Shown here: one piece after another, positions 7,751-15,979 of the stretch
How positions within the stretch are numbered: the stretch's first letter is position 1
How the letters are laid out: every line of letters begins with the position of its first letter
Assembly: GCA_016861045.1 (NCBI GenBank)
Contig: BOKP01000003.1
Coordinates: forward strand, 424,116 to 488,115
DNA from: Actinomycetes bacterium
GTDB lineage: Bacteria; Actinomycetota; Thermoleophilia; Solirubrobacterales; 70-9
Direction of reading: 5' to 3'
Length of the DNA stretch: 64,000 nt
Translations under genes and position numbers: made by a program
Notes under the pieces: model-generated
What the model saw: the letters and a program-made list of their open reading frames with translations, nothing else
The model's database searches: none
What the model was told of the DNA's origin: nothing

Positions 7751-8962
7751 TCATCGCAGCAGCTCGACCGGAAGGGCGGTCCCGGCCGCGAGCTCGTCGG
7801 CGTCCGCCGGCGCGAAGGCAAGCCCGTCGGCGCCCAGCATCGAGGTGAGGACGTGCGATCCCTGCGGCCCGGTCGGCGTCGCCTCCCAGCCCGCGGCCCC
7901 GGCCCCGAGCCGGACCCGGATCGCCTCGGCGCGCCCCCGGGCCTTCTCGTAGGGCGTCGTCAGACGCGCCGTGACCCTGCTCGCGCCCGGGTCGGCGCCC
8001 TGCATCGCCAGCAGCGCCGGGCGGGCGAAGAGCAGAAAGGTGACCATCGCCGAGACCGGGTTGCCCGGGAGGCCGAAGACGAGCGTCCCGCTCGGGCCGA
8101 CGCCGAAGTACGTCGGCTTGCCGGGGCGCAGGGCGACGCCCCAGAAGACCTGCTCGACCTCGAGCGCCTCGAGCGCCGGGCGGACGTGGTCGTGCTCGCC
8201 GACCGAGACACCCCCGCAGACGACGAGGGCGTCGGCGGCGAGCCCGCGCTCGACGGCCCTGGTCGTGGTGCCGCGATCGTCCCCGATCACGGCCACGGAA
8301 TCGACCGCGGCGCCGGCATCGGTGGCGAGCGGTGGCACCGCGTAGGCGTTGGAGTCGTGGATCTGGCCGGGGCCGAGCTCGCGGTCGGGCTCGACCAGCT
8401 CATCGCCGGTGAGCACGACGGCGACACGCGGCCGCCGCGCGCACTCGACGGCGGCGACCCCGCCCGCCGCGAGGGCGCCGAGAGCGGCGGCGCCGATCCG
8501 GATGCCCGTCTCGAGCAGGACGTCGCCGGCGCGGACGTCCTCGCCGGCGCGACGGATGTTCGCGCCGGGCCCGACCGCGTCGAGGACGGCGACCGCGTCG
8601 CCGCTGCGGTCGGTGTCCTCGACGCGGATGACCGCGTCGGCGCCGGCGGGGATCATCGCCCCGGTCGAGATCGCGATGGCTTCGCCGCGGCCGAGCTCGG
8701 CGGCGGCCGGCCGGCCCGCGCGCGACTCATCGACGACCCGCAGCTCCCGGGGAGCCTCCCGGCGCGCGTCCGCCACCTCGCCGGCGCTGACGGCGAAGCC
8801 GTCCATCGCCGAGTTGTCGAACCCGGGCACGTCGACGTTGGAGGCGGCCTCGCGGGCGAGAAACCGCCCTTCGGCGGCGCGCAGCGCGACCACCTCGCGG
8901 CCGGTCCGCCCGGTGCGGTCGAGCACGAGCGCGCGGGCCGTCTCGATGTCGATCAGGGCCAT
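7751..8962 (-). CDS. moeA: Molybdopterin molybdenumtransferase MoeA
   Basis: MoeA inserts molybdate into adenylated molybdopterin. The 403-residue length, the N-terminal VDVPGFDNSAMDGFA motif (about residues 43-57), the DSNAYAVPPL segment, and the C-terminal FGLPGNPVSAMVTF loop are all characteristic. It heads the minus-strand Moco run, ends against moaX with a 4-base overlap to that gene's earliest ATG, and is divergent from mobA with 37 bases between the two starts. It probably acts with the Mog protein encoded three genes downstream. Confidence 0.95.
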   Translation of the reverse strand: MALIDIETARALVLDRTGRTGREVVALRAAEGRFLAREAASNVDVPGFDNSAMDGFAVSAGEVADARREAPRELRVVDESRAGRPAAAELGRGEAIAISTGAMIPAGADAVIRVEDTDRSGDAVAVLDAVGPGANIRRAGEDVRAGDVLLETGIRIGAAALGALAAGGVAAVECARRPRVAVVLTGDELVEPDRELGPGQIHDSNAYAVPPLATDAGAAVDSVAVIGDDRGTTTRAVERGLAADALVVCGGVSVGEHDHVRPALEALEVEQVFWGVALRPGKPTYFGVGPSGTLVFGLPGNPVSAMVTFLLFARPALLAMQGADPGASRVTARLTTPYEKARGRAEAIRVRLGAGAAGWEATPTGPQGSHVLTSMLGADGLAFAPADADELAAGTALPVELLR

Positions 8963-8999
8963 CGGCGGATCATCGCGGATCGCTGCGAGACTGGAGGCG

Positions 9000-9620
9000 A
9001 TGAGGGCGAGCCGGGCGGCGATCTTGGCGGGCGGGCGCGGCAGCAGGATCGGCGGCCTGAAGGCCGCTGTCGAGCTGGCGGGGCGGCCGCTGATCGCCTA
9101 CCCGATCGCGGCCGCGCGCGAGGCGGGGCTGGAGCCGCTGGTGGTCGCGAAGCACGCCTTCGAGCTGCCGCCGCTCGACTGCGAGCTCCTGCTCGAGCCG
9201 GCCGAGCCTGCCCATCCGCTGACCGGCATCGTCGCGGCGTTGGAGCACCTCGGCGAGCCGGTCGTGGTCGTGGCCTGCGACCTGCCGCTCCTGCCGGCGG
9301 CGCTGATCGCCGCCCTCGCCGCCCGCGAGGCCCCGCTCGTCGTCCCCACCGACCCCGGCCCACAGCCGCTGATCGCCCGCTACGAGCCGGAGCTCCTGCC
9401 CCGCCTGCGGGCCTGGCTTGCGACCTCCGCCCCGCTGCGGCGGCTCGCGGTCGAGCTCGAGGCCGAGGCCATCGCCGGCGCCGAGCTCCGCGCCTTCGGC
9501 GACCCGCGGAGGTTCCTCGCCAACGTCAACGACCGCGAGAGCCTGGCCCGGGCCGAGGCGCTGCTCGCCGGCCCCGGTCCGCGTGCGGGGACCGATCCGG
9601 GGCAGGCGGGCAAGACCTAG
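9000..9620 (+). CDS. mobA: Molybdenum cofactor guanylyltransferase MobA
   Basis: MobA joins GMP to molybdopterin to give the dinucleotide cofactor used by DMSO-reductase-family enzymes. The N-terminus AAILAGGRGSRIGGLKA holds the nucleotidyltransferase signature with Lys21, and VVACDLPLLP is the metal-binding DLP motif. The product is 206 residues. The start ATG follows GGAGG closely. The stop codon is shared through the palindrome CTAG with the convergent oxidoreductase gene, which is itself a likely user of the guanylated cofactor. The DUF6457 domain often found near MobA in actinobacteria is here a separate gene near 26 kb. Confidence 0.92.
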   Translation: MRASRAAILAGGRGSRIGGLKAAVELAGRPLIAYPIAAAREAGLEPLVVAKHAFELPPLDCELLLEPAEPAHPLTGIVAALEHLGEPVVVVACDLPLLPAALIAALAAREAPLVVPTDPGPQPLIARYEPELLPRLRAWLATSAPLRRLAVELEAEAIAGAELRAFGDPRRFLANVNDRESLARAEALLAGPGPRAGTDPGQAGKT

Positions 9621-11845
9621 AGCGGGACGACCTCCACGCGCGTGTTGTAGTCGGGGATGTCGGCCTCGGGTGAGCGCCGCCGGCCAAGCAGCACGTTGCC
9701 CTCGGGCCAGTGCACCTGGAGGTTCCCGGGCGCGAGCGGCGCCGTCAGGACCGTGCAGGAGAGCTCGCCATGACCGCTTCGCAGGAGCACCCGGTCACCG
9801 TCTCCGACGCCGAGCCGCTCGGCATCGGCGGGGGCGATCAGGACCGCTTCGCGGACCGCCCCGGTGAGCGCGTCGGAGCGCTCCTGCACCATCGAGTTGA
9901 ACTGCTTGCCGCGCCGCGTCGAGAGCGCGAAGCGCCCGTCGGCCGCGACCGGGTCGGGCACCGCGACGGCGACGAACCGGGCCCGGCCGTCCGCGGTCGG
10001 GAAGTCGGTCCCGGCCGGCAGGTGCGGGCCCCCGTACTGGAACGAGTCGCCGGCGGCCCGCAGCCCGGCGATCGGCTCGTAGCGGGGGACGGTGCGGGCG
10101 ATCTCGGCGCGGATCGCCGGGGTGCCGGCGAAGCGGACCCGTTCGGCGAGCTCGGGGCGGACGCGGGCGGCGAGCTCGCCGAAGACCTCCCACTCGGAGC
10201 GGGCTCCGGGGATCCGGCCGGGCCCTACCTCGGGGCTGAAGATCACCCGCCGCTCGGTGCTCGTCTCGGTGACGCCGCCGCGCGCCTCGTACCGCGTCTC
10301 GGCCGGGAGCACGAGGACCGCGCCGCCCGGCGGCGGATCGACCAGCATCTGCGAGGAGGCGACGATGTCCATGTGGACGCGCAGCGGGATCCGCCCGAGC
10401 GCGGCCGTCACGGCATCGGGATCGGGCAGGACCTCGCGGAAGTTGCCGCCGGCCGCGAACAGGAAGTCGAGCTCGCCGCGGCCGGCGGCGTCGAGCATCG
10501 CCGGCGCCGTCAGCCCCGGCCGGTCCGGCACCGGAAAACCCCAGCGCTCGCCGAGCGCCGCGGCGTTGTCCGCGTTGACCTCGGCGCCGCCCGGGAACGC
10601 GGTCGAGTAGCAGCCCATCTCGGCGCCGCCCTGGACCCCGGAGTGGCCGCGGATCGGCATCAGCCCGCAGCCCTCGCGGCCGACCCAGCCGCGCGCCAGC
10701 GCCAGGTTGACGATCGCGCGCACGTTGTCCTCGCCGCGCTCGTGCTGGGTCACCCCCATGCTCCAGACGACGATCCCGCTGCCGGCGCCGGCGAGCAGGT
10801 CGGCGAAGGCCGCCATCCGCTCGCGGCCGGCCCCGGAGACCGCCTCGAGGTCGTCCCAGCTCGCCGCCGTCGCGATCTCTCGGACCGCATCGAACCCCTC
10901 GGTGTGCTCGGCGACGAACCGCTCATCGACGCCGCCGGTGGCAATCATGTGCTTGAGGGCGCCGACGAGGAAGCCGATGTCGCCGCCGGTCGCGACCGCG
11001 AAGTGCTCGTCGGCGATCCGCGTCCCGAACAGCGCGCTCTCCGGCTTCGAGGGCACCCAGTAGCGCTCCATCCCGGGCTCGCGGAACGGGTTGACGACGA
11101 CCACCTTCGTCCCGGCCTTCTTGGCGACGTGGAGGTACTTCATCGTCACCGGCTGGTTGTTGGCCGCGTTCGAGCCGATGAAGACGATCACGTCGGTGCC
11201 GATCCAGTCCGAGTAGGAGCACGTCGTCGCGCCGACGCCGAGCGCGTCCTTGAGCGCGAACGTGCTCGGCGAGTGGCAGACCCGGGCGGCGTTGTCGACC
11301 GAGTTCGTGCCGATCGCCCGGACCGCCTTCTGGGCGGCGTAGTAGCCCTCGTTCGACATCCCGCGGCTCGTCAGGTAGAAGCCGCAGCGATCGGCTCCCG
11401 CCGCGCGGATCCGCCCTGCGGCCAGCTCCAGCGCCTCCTCCCAGGAGACGGGGTTGAAGCCGGGCTCGCCATGGCGGCGGAGCATCGGCTCGGGGAGCCG
11501 GCCGAGCTCGCGCAGCCCGGCCGAAGGCATCCCGGTGAGCGCCGCGACGTCGGCGAGCCGGGAGGGGTCGAGCGGCCCGATCGTGTTCAGGCGCAGCAAC
11601 CGCAGCCGGATGTTGCAGAGGTGGATCCCGGGGACCGTCCAGTCGGCGAGCCCCTTGCTGCCGAGCGCGCAGCCGTCGCAGACGCCCTCGTTCAGCACCC
11701 GCCAGGCGTAGCCGGCGCTGTCGCGGTTCTCCCACCCGGCGCGAAAGACCTCGAAGAAGTTGTTCGGGCGCTGCTCGCCGATCCCGAACGGCTTCAGGCT
11801 CGCCCAGTTCGACGGGGTCGGGCGCTTCGTCGGCTTGCGCGGCAC
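9617..11845 (-). CDS. FdhF/YdeP-family molybdopterin oxidoreductase
   Basis: This 742-residue protein is a molybdopterin-guanine-dinucleotide enzyme of the formate-dehydrogenase-like FdhF/YdeP branch. It has CDGCALG (Cys56, Cys59) and Cys77 in place of the usual four-cysteine iron-sulfur motif, and RVCHSPST with Cys190 where formate dehydrogenases place the Cys/Sec metal ligand. FIGSNAANNQPVTMKYL and the C-terminal RGKQFNSM and VLLRSGHGEL segments match the cofactor-binding domains. No TAT signal is present, so it is cytosolic. It is divergent from fdhD, separated by an NTF2-like gene. The physiological substrate of this branch is uncertain. The start is GTG, seven bases after a TAGCCT hexamer. 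Confidence 0.9.
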   Translation of the reverse strand: MPRKPTKRPTPSNWASLKPFGIGEQRPNNFFEVFRAGWENRDSAGYAWRVLNEGVCDGCALGSKGLADWTVPGIHLCNIRLRLLRLNTIGPLDPSRLADVAALTGMPSAGLRELGRLPEPMLRRHGEPGFNPVSWEEALELAAGRIRAAGADRCGFYLTSRGMSNEGYYAAQKAVRAIGTNSVDNAARVCHSPSTFALKDALGVGATTCSYSDWIGTDVIVFIGSNAANNQPVTMKYLHVAKKAGTKVVVVNPFREPGMERYWVPSKPESALFGTRIADEHFAVATGGDIGFLVGALKHMIATGGVDERFVAEHTEGFDAVREIATAASWDDLEAVSGAGRERMAAFADLLAGAGSGIVVWSMGVTQHERGEDNVRAIVNLALARGWVGREGCGLMPIRGHSGVQGGAEMGCYSTAFPGGAEVNADNAAALGERWGFPVPDRPGLTAPAMLDAAGRGELDFLFAAGGNFREVLPDPDAVTAALGRIPLRVHMDIVASSQMLVDPPPGGAVLVLPAETRYEARGGVTETSTERRVIFSPEVGPGRIPGARSEWEVFGELAARVRPELAERVRFAGTPAIRAEIARTVPRYEPIAGLRAAGDSFQYGGPHLPAGTDFPTADGRARFVAVAVPDPVAADGRFALSTRRGKQFNSMVQERSDALTGAVREAVLIAPADAERLGVGDGDRVLLRSGHGELSCTVLTAPLAPGNLQVHWPEGNVLLGRRRSPEADIPDYNTRVEVVPL

Positions 11846-11852
11846 GCGAGGG

Positions 11853-11858
11853 AGGCTA
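11853..11858 (-). promoter_or_regulatory. -10 hexamer TAGCCT before the FdhF-like gene
   Basis: Minus-strand TAGCCT lies seven bases before the GTG start, with no Shine-Dalgarno sequence between, as expected for a leaderless mRNA. Confidence 0.55.
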
Positions 11859-11875
11859 GCCGGGCCCGCCCGCGG

Positions 11876-12253
11876 CTAATCGGAGCCCTGATCGAGCGGC
11901 ACGATGTAGGAGGTGACGCTCGCGATCGCGTTCGCCGCCGTGAGCTCGAATGCCGTGCAGAACGCGAACCGGAGCTCGCCGCCGCCACGGAGGCGACCGA
12001 GCCCCCGGCCGAGCGCGACGACCCTTTCGCCCTCGCCGGTCAGGCTCTCGACCGCGAGCTCCGGATGCCCCTCGAACCGGTCGCTCTCGATCTCGGAGTC
12101 GAACTCGGCCTTGCCCTGAAGGCGCCTGTGGCCGACGATCTCCCAGACGACGTCGTCGGTCAGGCAGACGAGGATCGCCTCGTGATCGCCGCTGCGGAAG
12201 CCCTCGAAGTAGGCCTCGACGACGCGCTTGCGCTCCTGGACGCTCCCATCCAT
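11876..12253 (-). CDS. SnoaL/NTF2-like domain protein
   Basis: The 125-residue product begins with RKRVVEAYFEGFRSGDHEAILVCLTDDVVWEIVG, the recognisable opening of small NTF2/SnoaL-like cone-fold proteins, which bind small hydrophobic ligands or act as isomerases and cyclases. No catalytic residues can be assigned. It sits between the oxidoreductase gene, 30 bases downstream on the same strand, and the divergent fdhD. No Shine-Dalgarno site is obvious. Confidence 0.72.
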   Translation of the reverse strand: MDGSVQERKRVVEAYFEGFRSGDHEAILVCLTDDVVWEIVGHRRLQGKAEFDSEIESDRFEGHPELAVESLTGEGERVVALGRGLGRLRGGGELRFAFCTAFELTAANAIASVTSYIVPLDQGSD

Positions 12254-12276
12254 CGGCGGGTAAACATATAGGCGCC

Positions 12277-13026
12277 GTGGACCCGCGCATGCACAAGCGG
12301 ATCGAGCGCGACGGTGGCCCCGACGAGGTCGCCGTCGAGGAGCCGCTCGAGATCCGCGTCGACGGCCGCCCGCTCGCGGTGACGATGCGGACGCCGGGCC
12401 ACGACGAGGAGCTGGCGCTCGGCTTCCTCCACGGCGAGGGCCTGATCGACGGGCCGCGGCCTTCCGGGCCGCCGCAGAACCTCGCGGCCAACGTGATCGA
12501 GATCGCGGGGCCGCTCCGCCGCGACCCCGCGTCGCGTCGCTTCTACACCTCCTCCTCCTGCGGGATCTGCGGCCGCGGGTCGATCGAGGAGGTTGCGGTC
12601 GACGCCCCGGTGGCGGGGCCGGGGCCGGAGGTTCCGCGGGGCCTTCTCGCGTCGCTGCCCGAGCGGATCAGCCAGCCCGCCTTCGAGCTGACCGGCGGCC
12701 TTCACGCCACCGCCCTCTTCGACGCCGCCGGCGAAGCGCTCATCGCCCGCGAGGACGTCGGCCGCCACAACGCGATGGACAAGGTGATCGGCCGGGCGCT
12801 GCTCGACGGCCGATTGCCGCTGACGGGAACGATCCTCTGCGTCAGCGGCCGCCTCGGCTTCGAGCTCGTCCAGAAGGCCGCCGTCGCGGGCTGTCCGATC
12901 CTCGTCGGCGTCGGCGCCCCCTCCTCGCTCGCGATCGAGCTCGCCGCCGACCGCGACATGACGCTCGCCGGCTTCGCCCGCGCCGGGGAGGTCAACGTCT
13001 ACTGCGGCGCCGAGCGGGTCGCATAG
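12277..13026 (+). CDS. fdhD: Formate dehydrogenase accessory sulfurtransferase FdhD
   Basis: FdhD passes sulfur from a cysteine desulfurase to the molybdenum cofactor and is needed for FdhF-type enzymes. The hallmark SSCGICG (Cys91 and Cys94 counted from the ATG at 12289) carries the catalytic cysteine pair. EDVGRHNAMDKVIG, SGRLGFELVQKA and GAPSSLA are family motifs. Start choice: GTG at 12277 (CATATA lies six bases before it, like a -10) or ATG at 12289; the first adds VDPR. It is divergent from its probable client enzyme. Confidence 0.94.
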   Translation: MDPRMHKRIERDGGPDEVAVEEPLEIRVDGRPLAVTMRTPGHDEELALGFLHGEGLIDGPRPSGPPQNLAANVIEIAGPLRRDPASRRFYTSSSCGICGRGSIEEVAVDAPVAGPGPEVPRGLLASLPERISQPAFELTGGLHATALFDAAGEALIAREDVGRHNAMDKVIGRALLDGRLPLTGTILCVSGRLGFELVQKAAVAGCPILVGVGAPSSLAIELAADRDMTLAGFARAGEVNVYCGAERVA

Positions 13027-13047
13027 CTGATCCGCGGGTGCCCGCGG

Positions 13048-13476
13048 TCATTCCCCGCTCGTCGCCTGAAGGACCGCCTCGACGCCGCCGCCGGACAGCG
13101 TCAGGCGGTCGCCGTCGAGCCCCCATGTCGGGTCGGAGGCGAAGAACGCGCCGAGGTCCCGGTCCTGCTTCGCCGGTCGGCCCGGGCACCCGATCTCGGT
13201 TGCGGCGATCTGCCCGACCAGCAGCCGATCGGCGGTGACCTCGACGTCCGCACCCGCCGTGTTGCAGTCCGCCTTCCAGGTCAGCCCGCCGCCGGCCTCG
13301 AACGTGACCGTCACGGGGGTCGAGAACGACGACCCACTCCCCGACCAGTCCTCCGTCGAGACGAACGTCCGGCCGCTCAGATCGGTCCCGGACGGCGCCC
13401 GAGCATCGCCGTCCCCAGCGCAGCCGGCGACCGCCCAGCAGCCGATGAGGGCGAGAGCGGGCGCCGTCGGCCTCAT
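13048..13476 (-). CDS. META-domain lipoprotein
   Basis: From the ATG at 13476 the 142-residue product starts with a signal peptide ending in a lipobox (AVAGC), so it is probably a membrane-anchored lipoprotein. The rest resembles the META/HslJ domain: LSGRTFVSTE near the beginning, a glycine-rich strand region with a conserved ADCNTAGAD loop, and GCPG. META domains occur in proteins linked to motility or drug resistance, with no defined chemistry. Its ATG overlaps the rpiB stop (ATGA), making it the last gene of the ROK kinase-tkt-rpiB run. A longer reading frame upstream is only the rpiB shadow. Confidence 0.75.
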   Translation of the reverse strand: MRPTAPALALIGCWAVAGCAGDGDARAPSGTDLSGRTFVSTEDWSGSGSSFSTPVTVTFEAGGGLTWKADCNTAGADVEVTADRLLVGQIAATEIGCPGRPAKQDRDLGAFFASDPTWGLDGDRLTLSGGGVEAVLQATSGE

Positions 13477-13937
13477 AGCCTCGCGTCGAGCCCGTCGCGC
13501 TCGATCGCGTCGACCTTGGCGAGGCGGCGGACGTGCCGCTCCTCGCCGCTGAAGACGGCGTTGGCGAAGGCGGCGACGAGCTCGGCGGCGATCTCGGGGC
13601 CGATCACGCGCGCGCCGAGGGCGAGGACGTTGCAGTCGTCGTGCTCGACGCACTGGGCGGCCGTGTAGGTGTCATGGGCCATCGCGGCGCGGATCCCCCC
13701 GACCTTGGTGGCGGCGACCGCGACGCCGGCGCCGGATCCGCAGACGAGGATCCCGCGCTCGGCGTCGCCGCCGCGGATCGCGCGGACCACCGCGAGCGCG
13801 AAATCCGGGTAGTCGTCGCCGGGGTCGAGCTCGCTCGCCCCGAGGTCGACGGGGTCGTGGCCGTCGCTCCGCAGCGCCTCGAGCACGGTCTCGCGCAGCG
13901 GGTAGCCGCCGTGATCGAAGCCGCAGGCGAACCTCAC
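13473..13937 (-). CDS. rpiB: Ribose-5-phosphate isomerase B (RpiB/LacAB family)
   Basis: RpiB interconverts ribose-5-phosphate and ribulose-5-phosphate. The 154-residue product starts with FACGFDHGGYPLRE and carries CGSGAGVAVAATKVGGIRAAM and HDDCNVLALGARVIG, the phosphate-binding and catalytic segments of the family. The start is GTG, overlapping the transketolase stop as GTGA. In the related LacA/LacB enzymes and sugar isomerases of unknown substrate the motifs are similar, but linkage to transketolase and the oxidative pentose phosphate genes supports the ribose phosphate reaction. Confidence 0.9.
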   Translation of the reverse strand: MRFACGFDHGGYPLRETVLEALRSDGHDPVDLGASELDPGDDYPDFALAVVRAIRGGDAERGILVCGSGAGVAVAATKVGGIRAAMAHDTYTAAQCVEHDDCNVLALGARVIGPEIAAELVAAFANAVFSGEERHVRRLAKVDAIERDGLDARL

Positions 13938-15979
13938 CCCTCGCTCCCGACCAGCTCCCGCGCCCGCTCGGCGACCGCCTCGGCGGTGAACCCGAAGCCC
14001 GCGAAGACGTCGGCGGCCGGCGCCGAGGCCCCGAAGTGGTCGATCCCGAACGCGGAGCCGCCGTCGCCGACCCAGCGCTCCCAGCCGAAGGTCGCGCCGG
14101 CCTCGACGGCGACCCGCGCGCGCACCGCCGGCGGGAGGATCTCGTCGCGATAGGCCTGCTCCTGCGCCTCGAAGCGGGTCGTCGACGGCATCGAGACGAC
14201 GCGGGCCGCGACGCCGTCGGCGGCGAGCAGGTCGGCTGCGTCGAGGCAGAGCGAGACCTCCGAGCCGGTGCCGATCAGGATCACGTCGGGCAGCCCGGCC
14301 GGATCGCGGAGCACGTAGGCGCCGCGCTCGATCGCGTCGTCGGGGATCACGTCGGGGTCGAGCAGCGGCAGCTTCTGCCTGCTCAGCGCGAGCGCCGTCG
14401 GGTCGCGGTCGCCGCCGAGCAGCCAAAGCCACGCCAGCACCGTCTCATTCGCGTCGGCCGGCCTGATCACGTCGAGGCCCGGCATCGCCCGCAAAGCCGC
14501 GAGCTGCTCGACCGGCTGGTGGGTCGGGCCGTCCTCGCCGACCCCGATCGAGTCGTGGGTGAAGACGAAGATCGACGGGACGTCCATGATCGCCGCGAGC
14601 CGGATCGCCCCCCGCATGTAGTCGCTGAAGACGAGGAAGGTCGCGCCGTAGGCCCGCAGCCCCTCGATCGCGAGCGCGTTGACGATCGCCCCCATCGCGT
14701 GCTCGCGGATCCCGAAGTGGAGGTTGCGACCGCCGAAGTCGTGGCGACGGACGCTCGGGTAGTCGTCGAGGTTGGTCGAGGTCGAGGGAGCGAGGTCGGC
14801 GGAGCCGCCGATCAGCTCGGGAACGTGCGGCGCGAGCCAGTTCAGCGCCTTGCCGGAGGCCGAGCGGGTCGCGACCGCGTCACCCCCCGCCTCGAACCGC
14901 GGGGCCCGCGAGCGCGGCGGCAGGGTCGGCGCGCCGCGACCGATCAGCCTGTCGAGCTCGGCGGCGAGGTCGGGATGCTCAGTCGCGTAGGCCTCGAGGC
15001 GCTGATCCCACGCGGCCTCGGCGGCGGCGCCGCGCTCGCGCGCCGCCGCGAACGCCGCGTAAGCCTCGTCCGGGACCGTGAACGGCTTCTCGTAGGGCCA
15101 GCCGAGCGCCTCCTTCGTGAGCGCCACCTCCTCGGTGCCGAGCGGAGCGCCGTGAGCGGAGGCGTGGTCCTGCTTGTTGGGGCTGCCGAAGCCGATGTGC
15201 GAGGGGAGGATGATCATCGACGGCCGGTCGGTGACCGATTTCGCCTCCTCGAGCGCCGCCTCGATCCGCTCCAGCGGCGAGCCGATCTCGAGCTCGTGCA
15301 CCGACCAGCCGTAGGAGTCGAACCGCTTACCGACGTCATCGTGGTAGGCGAGGTCGGTCGAGCCCTCGATCGTGATCTTGTTGTCGTCGTAGATCGCGAT
15401 CAGCTTGCCGAGCCCGAGGTAGCCGGCGAGCGAGGCGGCCTCGCTGGCGATCCCCTCCTCCATGTCGCCGTCGCTGCAGATCGTGAAGGTGTGATGGTCG
15501 ATGATCTCGTTGCCGGGGCGGTTGTACGTCGCGGCGAGATGGGCCTCGGCGAGCGCGAAGCCGACCGCGTTCGCGAAGCCCTGGCCGAGCGGGCCGGTCG
15601 AGACCTCTACGCCCGGGGTGTGATGGAGCTCGGGATGGCCGGGGGTGTGGCTCTGCCACTGCCGGAACCGCTCGATGTCGTCGAGCGTCAGGCCATAGCC
15701 GCAGAGGTGCAGGCAGGCGTACTGGAGCATGCACGCGTGCCCGCAGCTGAGCACGAAGCGGTCGCGACCGGGCCACCGCGGGTTGACCGGGTTGTGCCGC
15801 ATCACCTGCGCGTAGAGGACGTAGCCGAGCGGGGCGAGGCCCATCGGCGTCCCCGGATGCCCGGAGTTGGCCTTCTGGACCGCATCCATCGCGAGCGTCC
15901 GGATCGTGTCGATCGCCAGCTCGTCCCGCGCCGTGACGCCGCTGTCGCGCGCGGCCCCGGCCGTGGTCTCGTCGCTCAT
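13934..15979 (-). CDS. tkt: Transketolase
   Basis: This is a full-length (681-residue) thiamine-diphosphate transketolase, transferring two-carbon units between pentose phosphate and glycolytic sugars. Visible motifs are NSGHPGTPMGLAP, the TPP-binding SDGDMEEGIASEAASL with IAIYDDN, GVGEDGPTHQPVEQL, and FSDYMRGAIRLAA in the pyrimidine-binding domain. It overlaps the upstream ROK kinase by four bases and the downstream rpiB by four, so the three are one transcription unit. Its partner transaldolase lies about 6 kb further on, in the gnd-zwf-tal-pgi operon. Confidence 0.96.
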   Translation of the reverse strand: MSDETTAGAARDSGVTARDELAIDTIRTLAMDAVQKANSGHPGTPMGLAPLGYVLYAQVMRHNPVNPRWPGRDRFVLSCGHACMLQYACLHLCGYGLTLDDIERFRQWQSHTPGHPELHHTPGVEVSTGPLGQGFANAVGFALAEAHLAATYNRPGNEIIDHHTFTICSDGDMEEGIASEAASLAGYLGLGKLIAIYDDNKITIEGSTDLAYHDDVGKRFDSYGWSVHELEIGSPLERIEAALEEAKSVTDRPSMIILPSHIGFGSPNKQDHASAHGAPLGTEEVALTKEALGWPYEKPFTVPDEAYAAFAAARERGAAAEAAWDQRLEAYATEHPDLAAELDRLIGRGAPTLPPRSRAPRFEAGGDAVATRSASGKALNWLAPHVPELIGGSADLAPSTSTNLDDYPSVRRHDFGGRNLHFGIREHAMGAIVNALAIEGLRAYGATFLVFSDYMRGAIRLAAIMDVPSIFVFTHDSIGVGEDGPTHQPVEQLAALRAMPGLDVIRPADANETVLAWLWLLGGDRDPTALALSRQKLPLLDPDVIPDDAIERGAYVLRDPAGLPDVILIGTGSEVSLCLDAADLLAADGVAARVVSMPSTTRFEAQEQAYRDEILPPAVRARVAVEAGATFGWERWVGDGGSAFGIDHFGASAPAADVFAGFGFTAEAVAERARELVGSEG

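Noticed and set aside
9617..11845. Selenocysteine in the formate-dehydrogenase-like enzyme
   Set aside because: The metal-ligand position is an ordinary cysteine codon (Cys190) and there is no in-frame TGA, so no Sec insertion needs to be assumed.
9710..12271. 853-codon open frame on the plus strand
   Set aside because: It lies antisense to the well-supported FdhF-like gene; its translation is charged, repetitive in composition and without domain motifs. This is the usual shadow of high-GC coding sequence.
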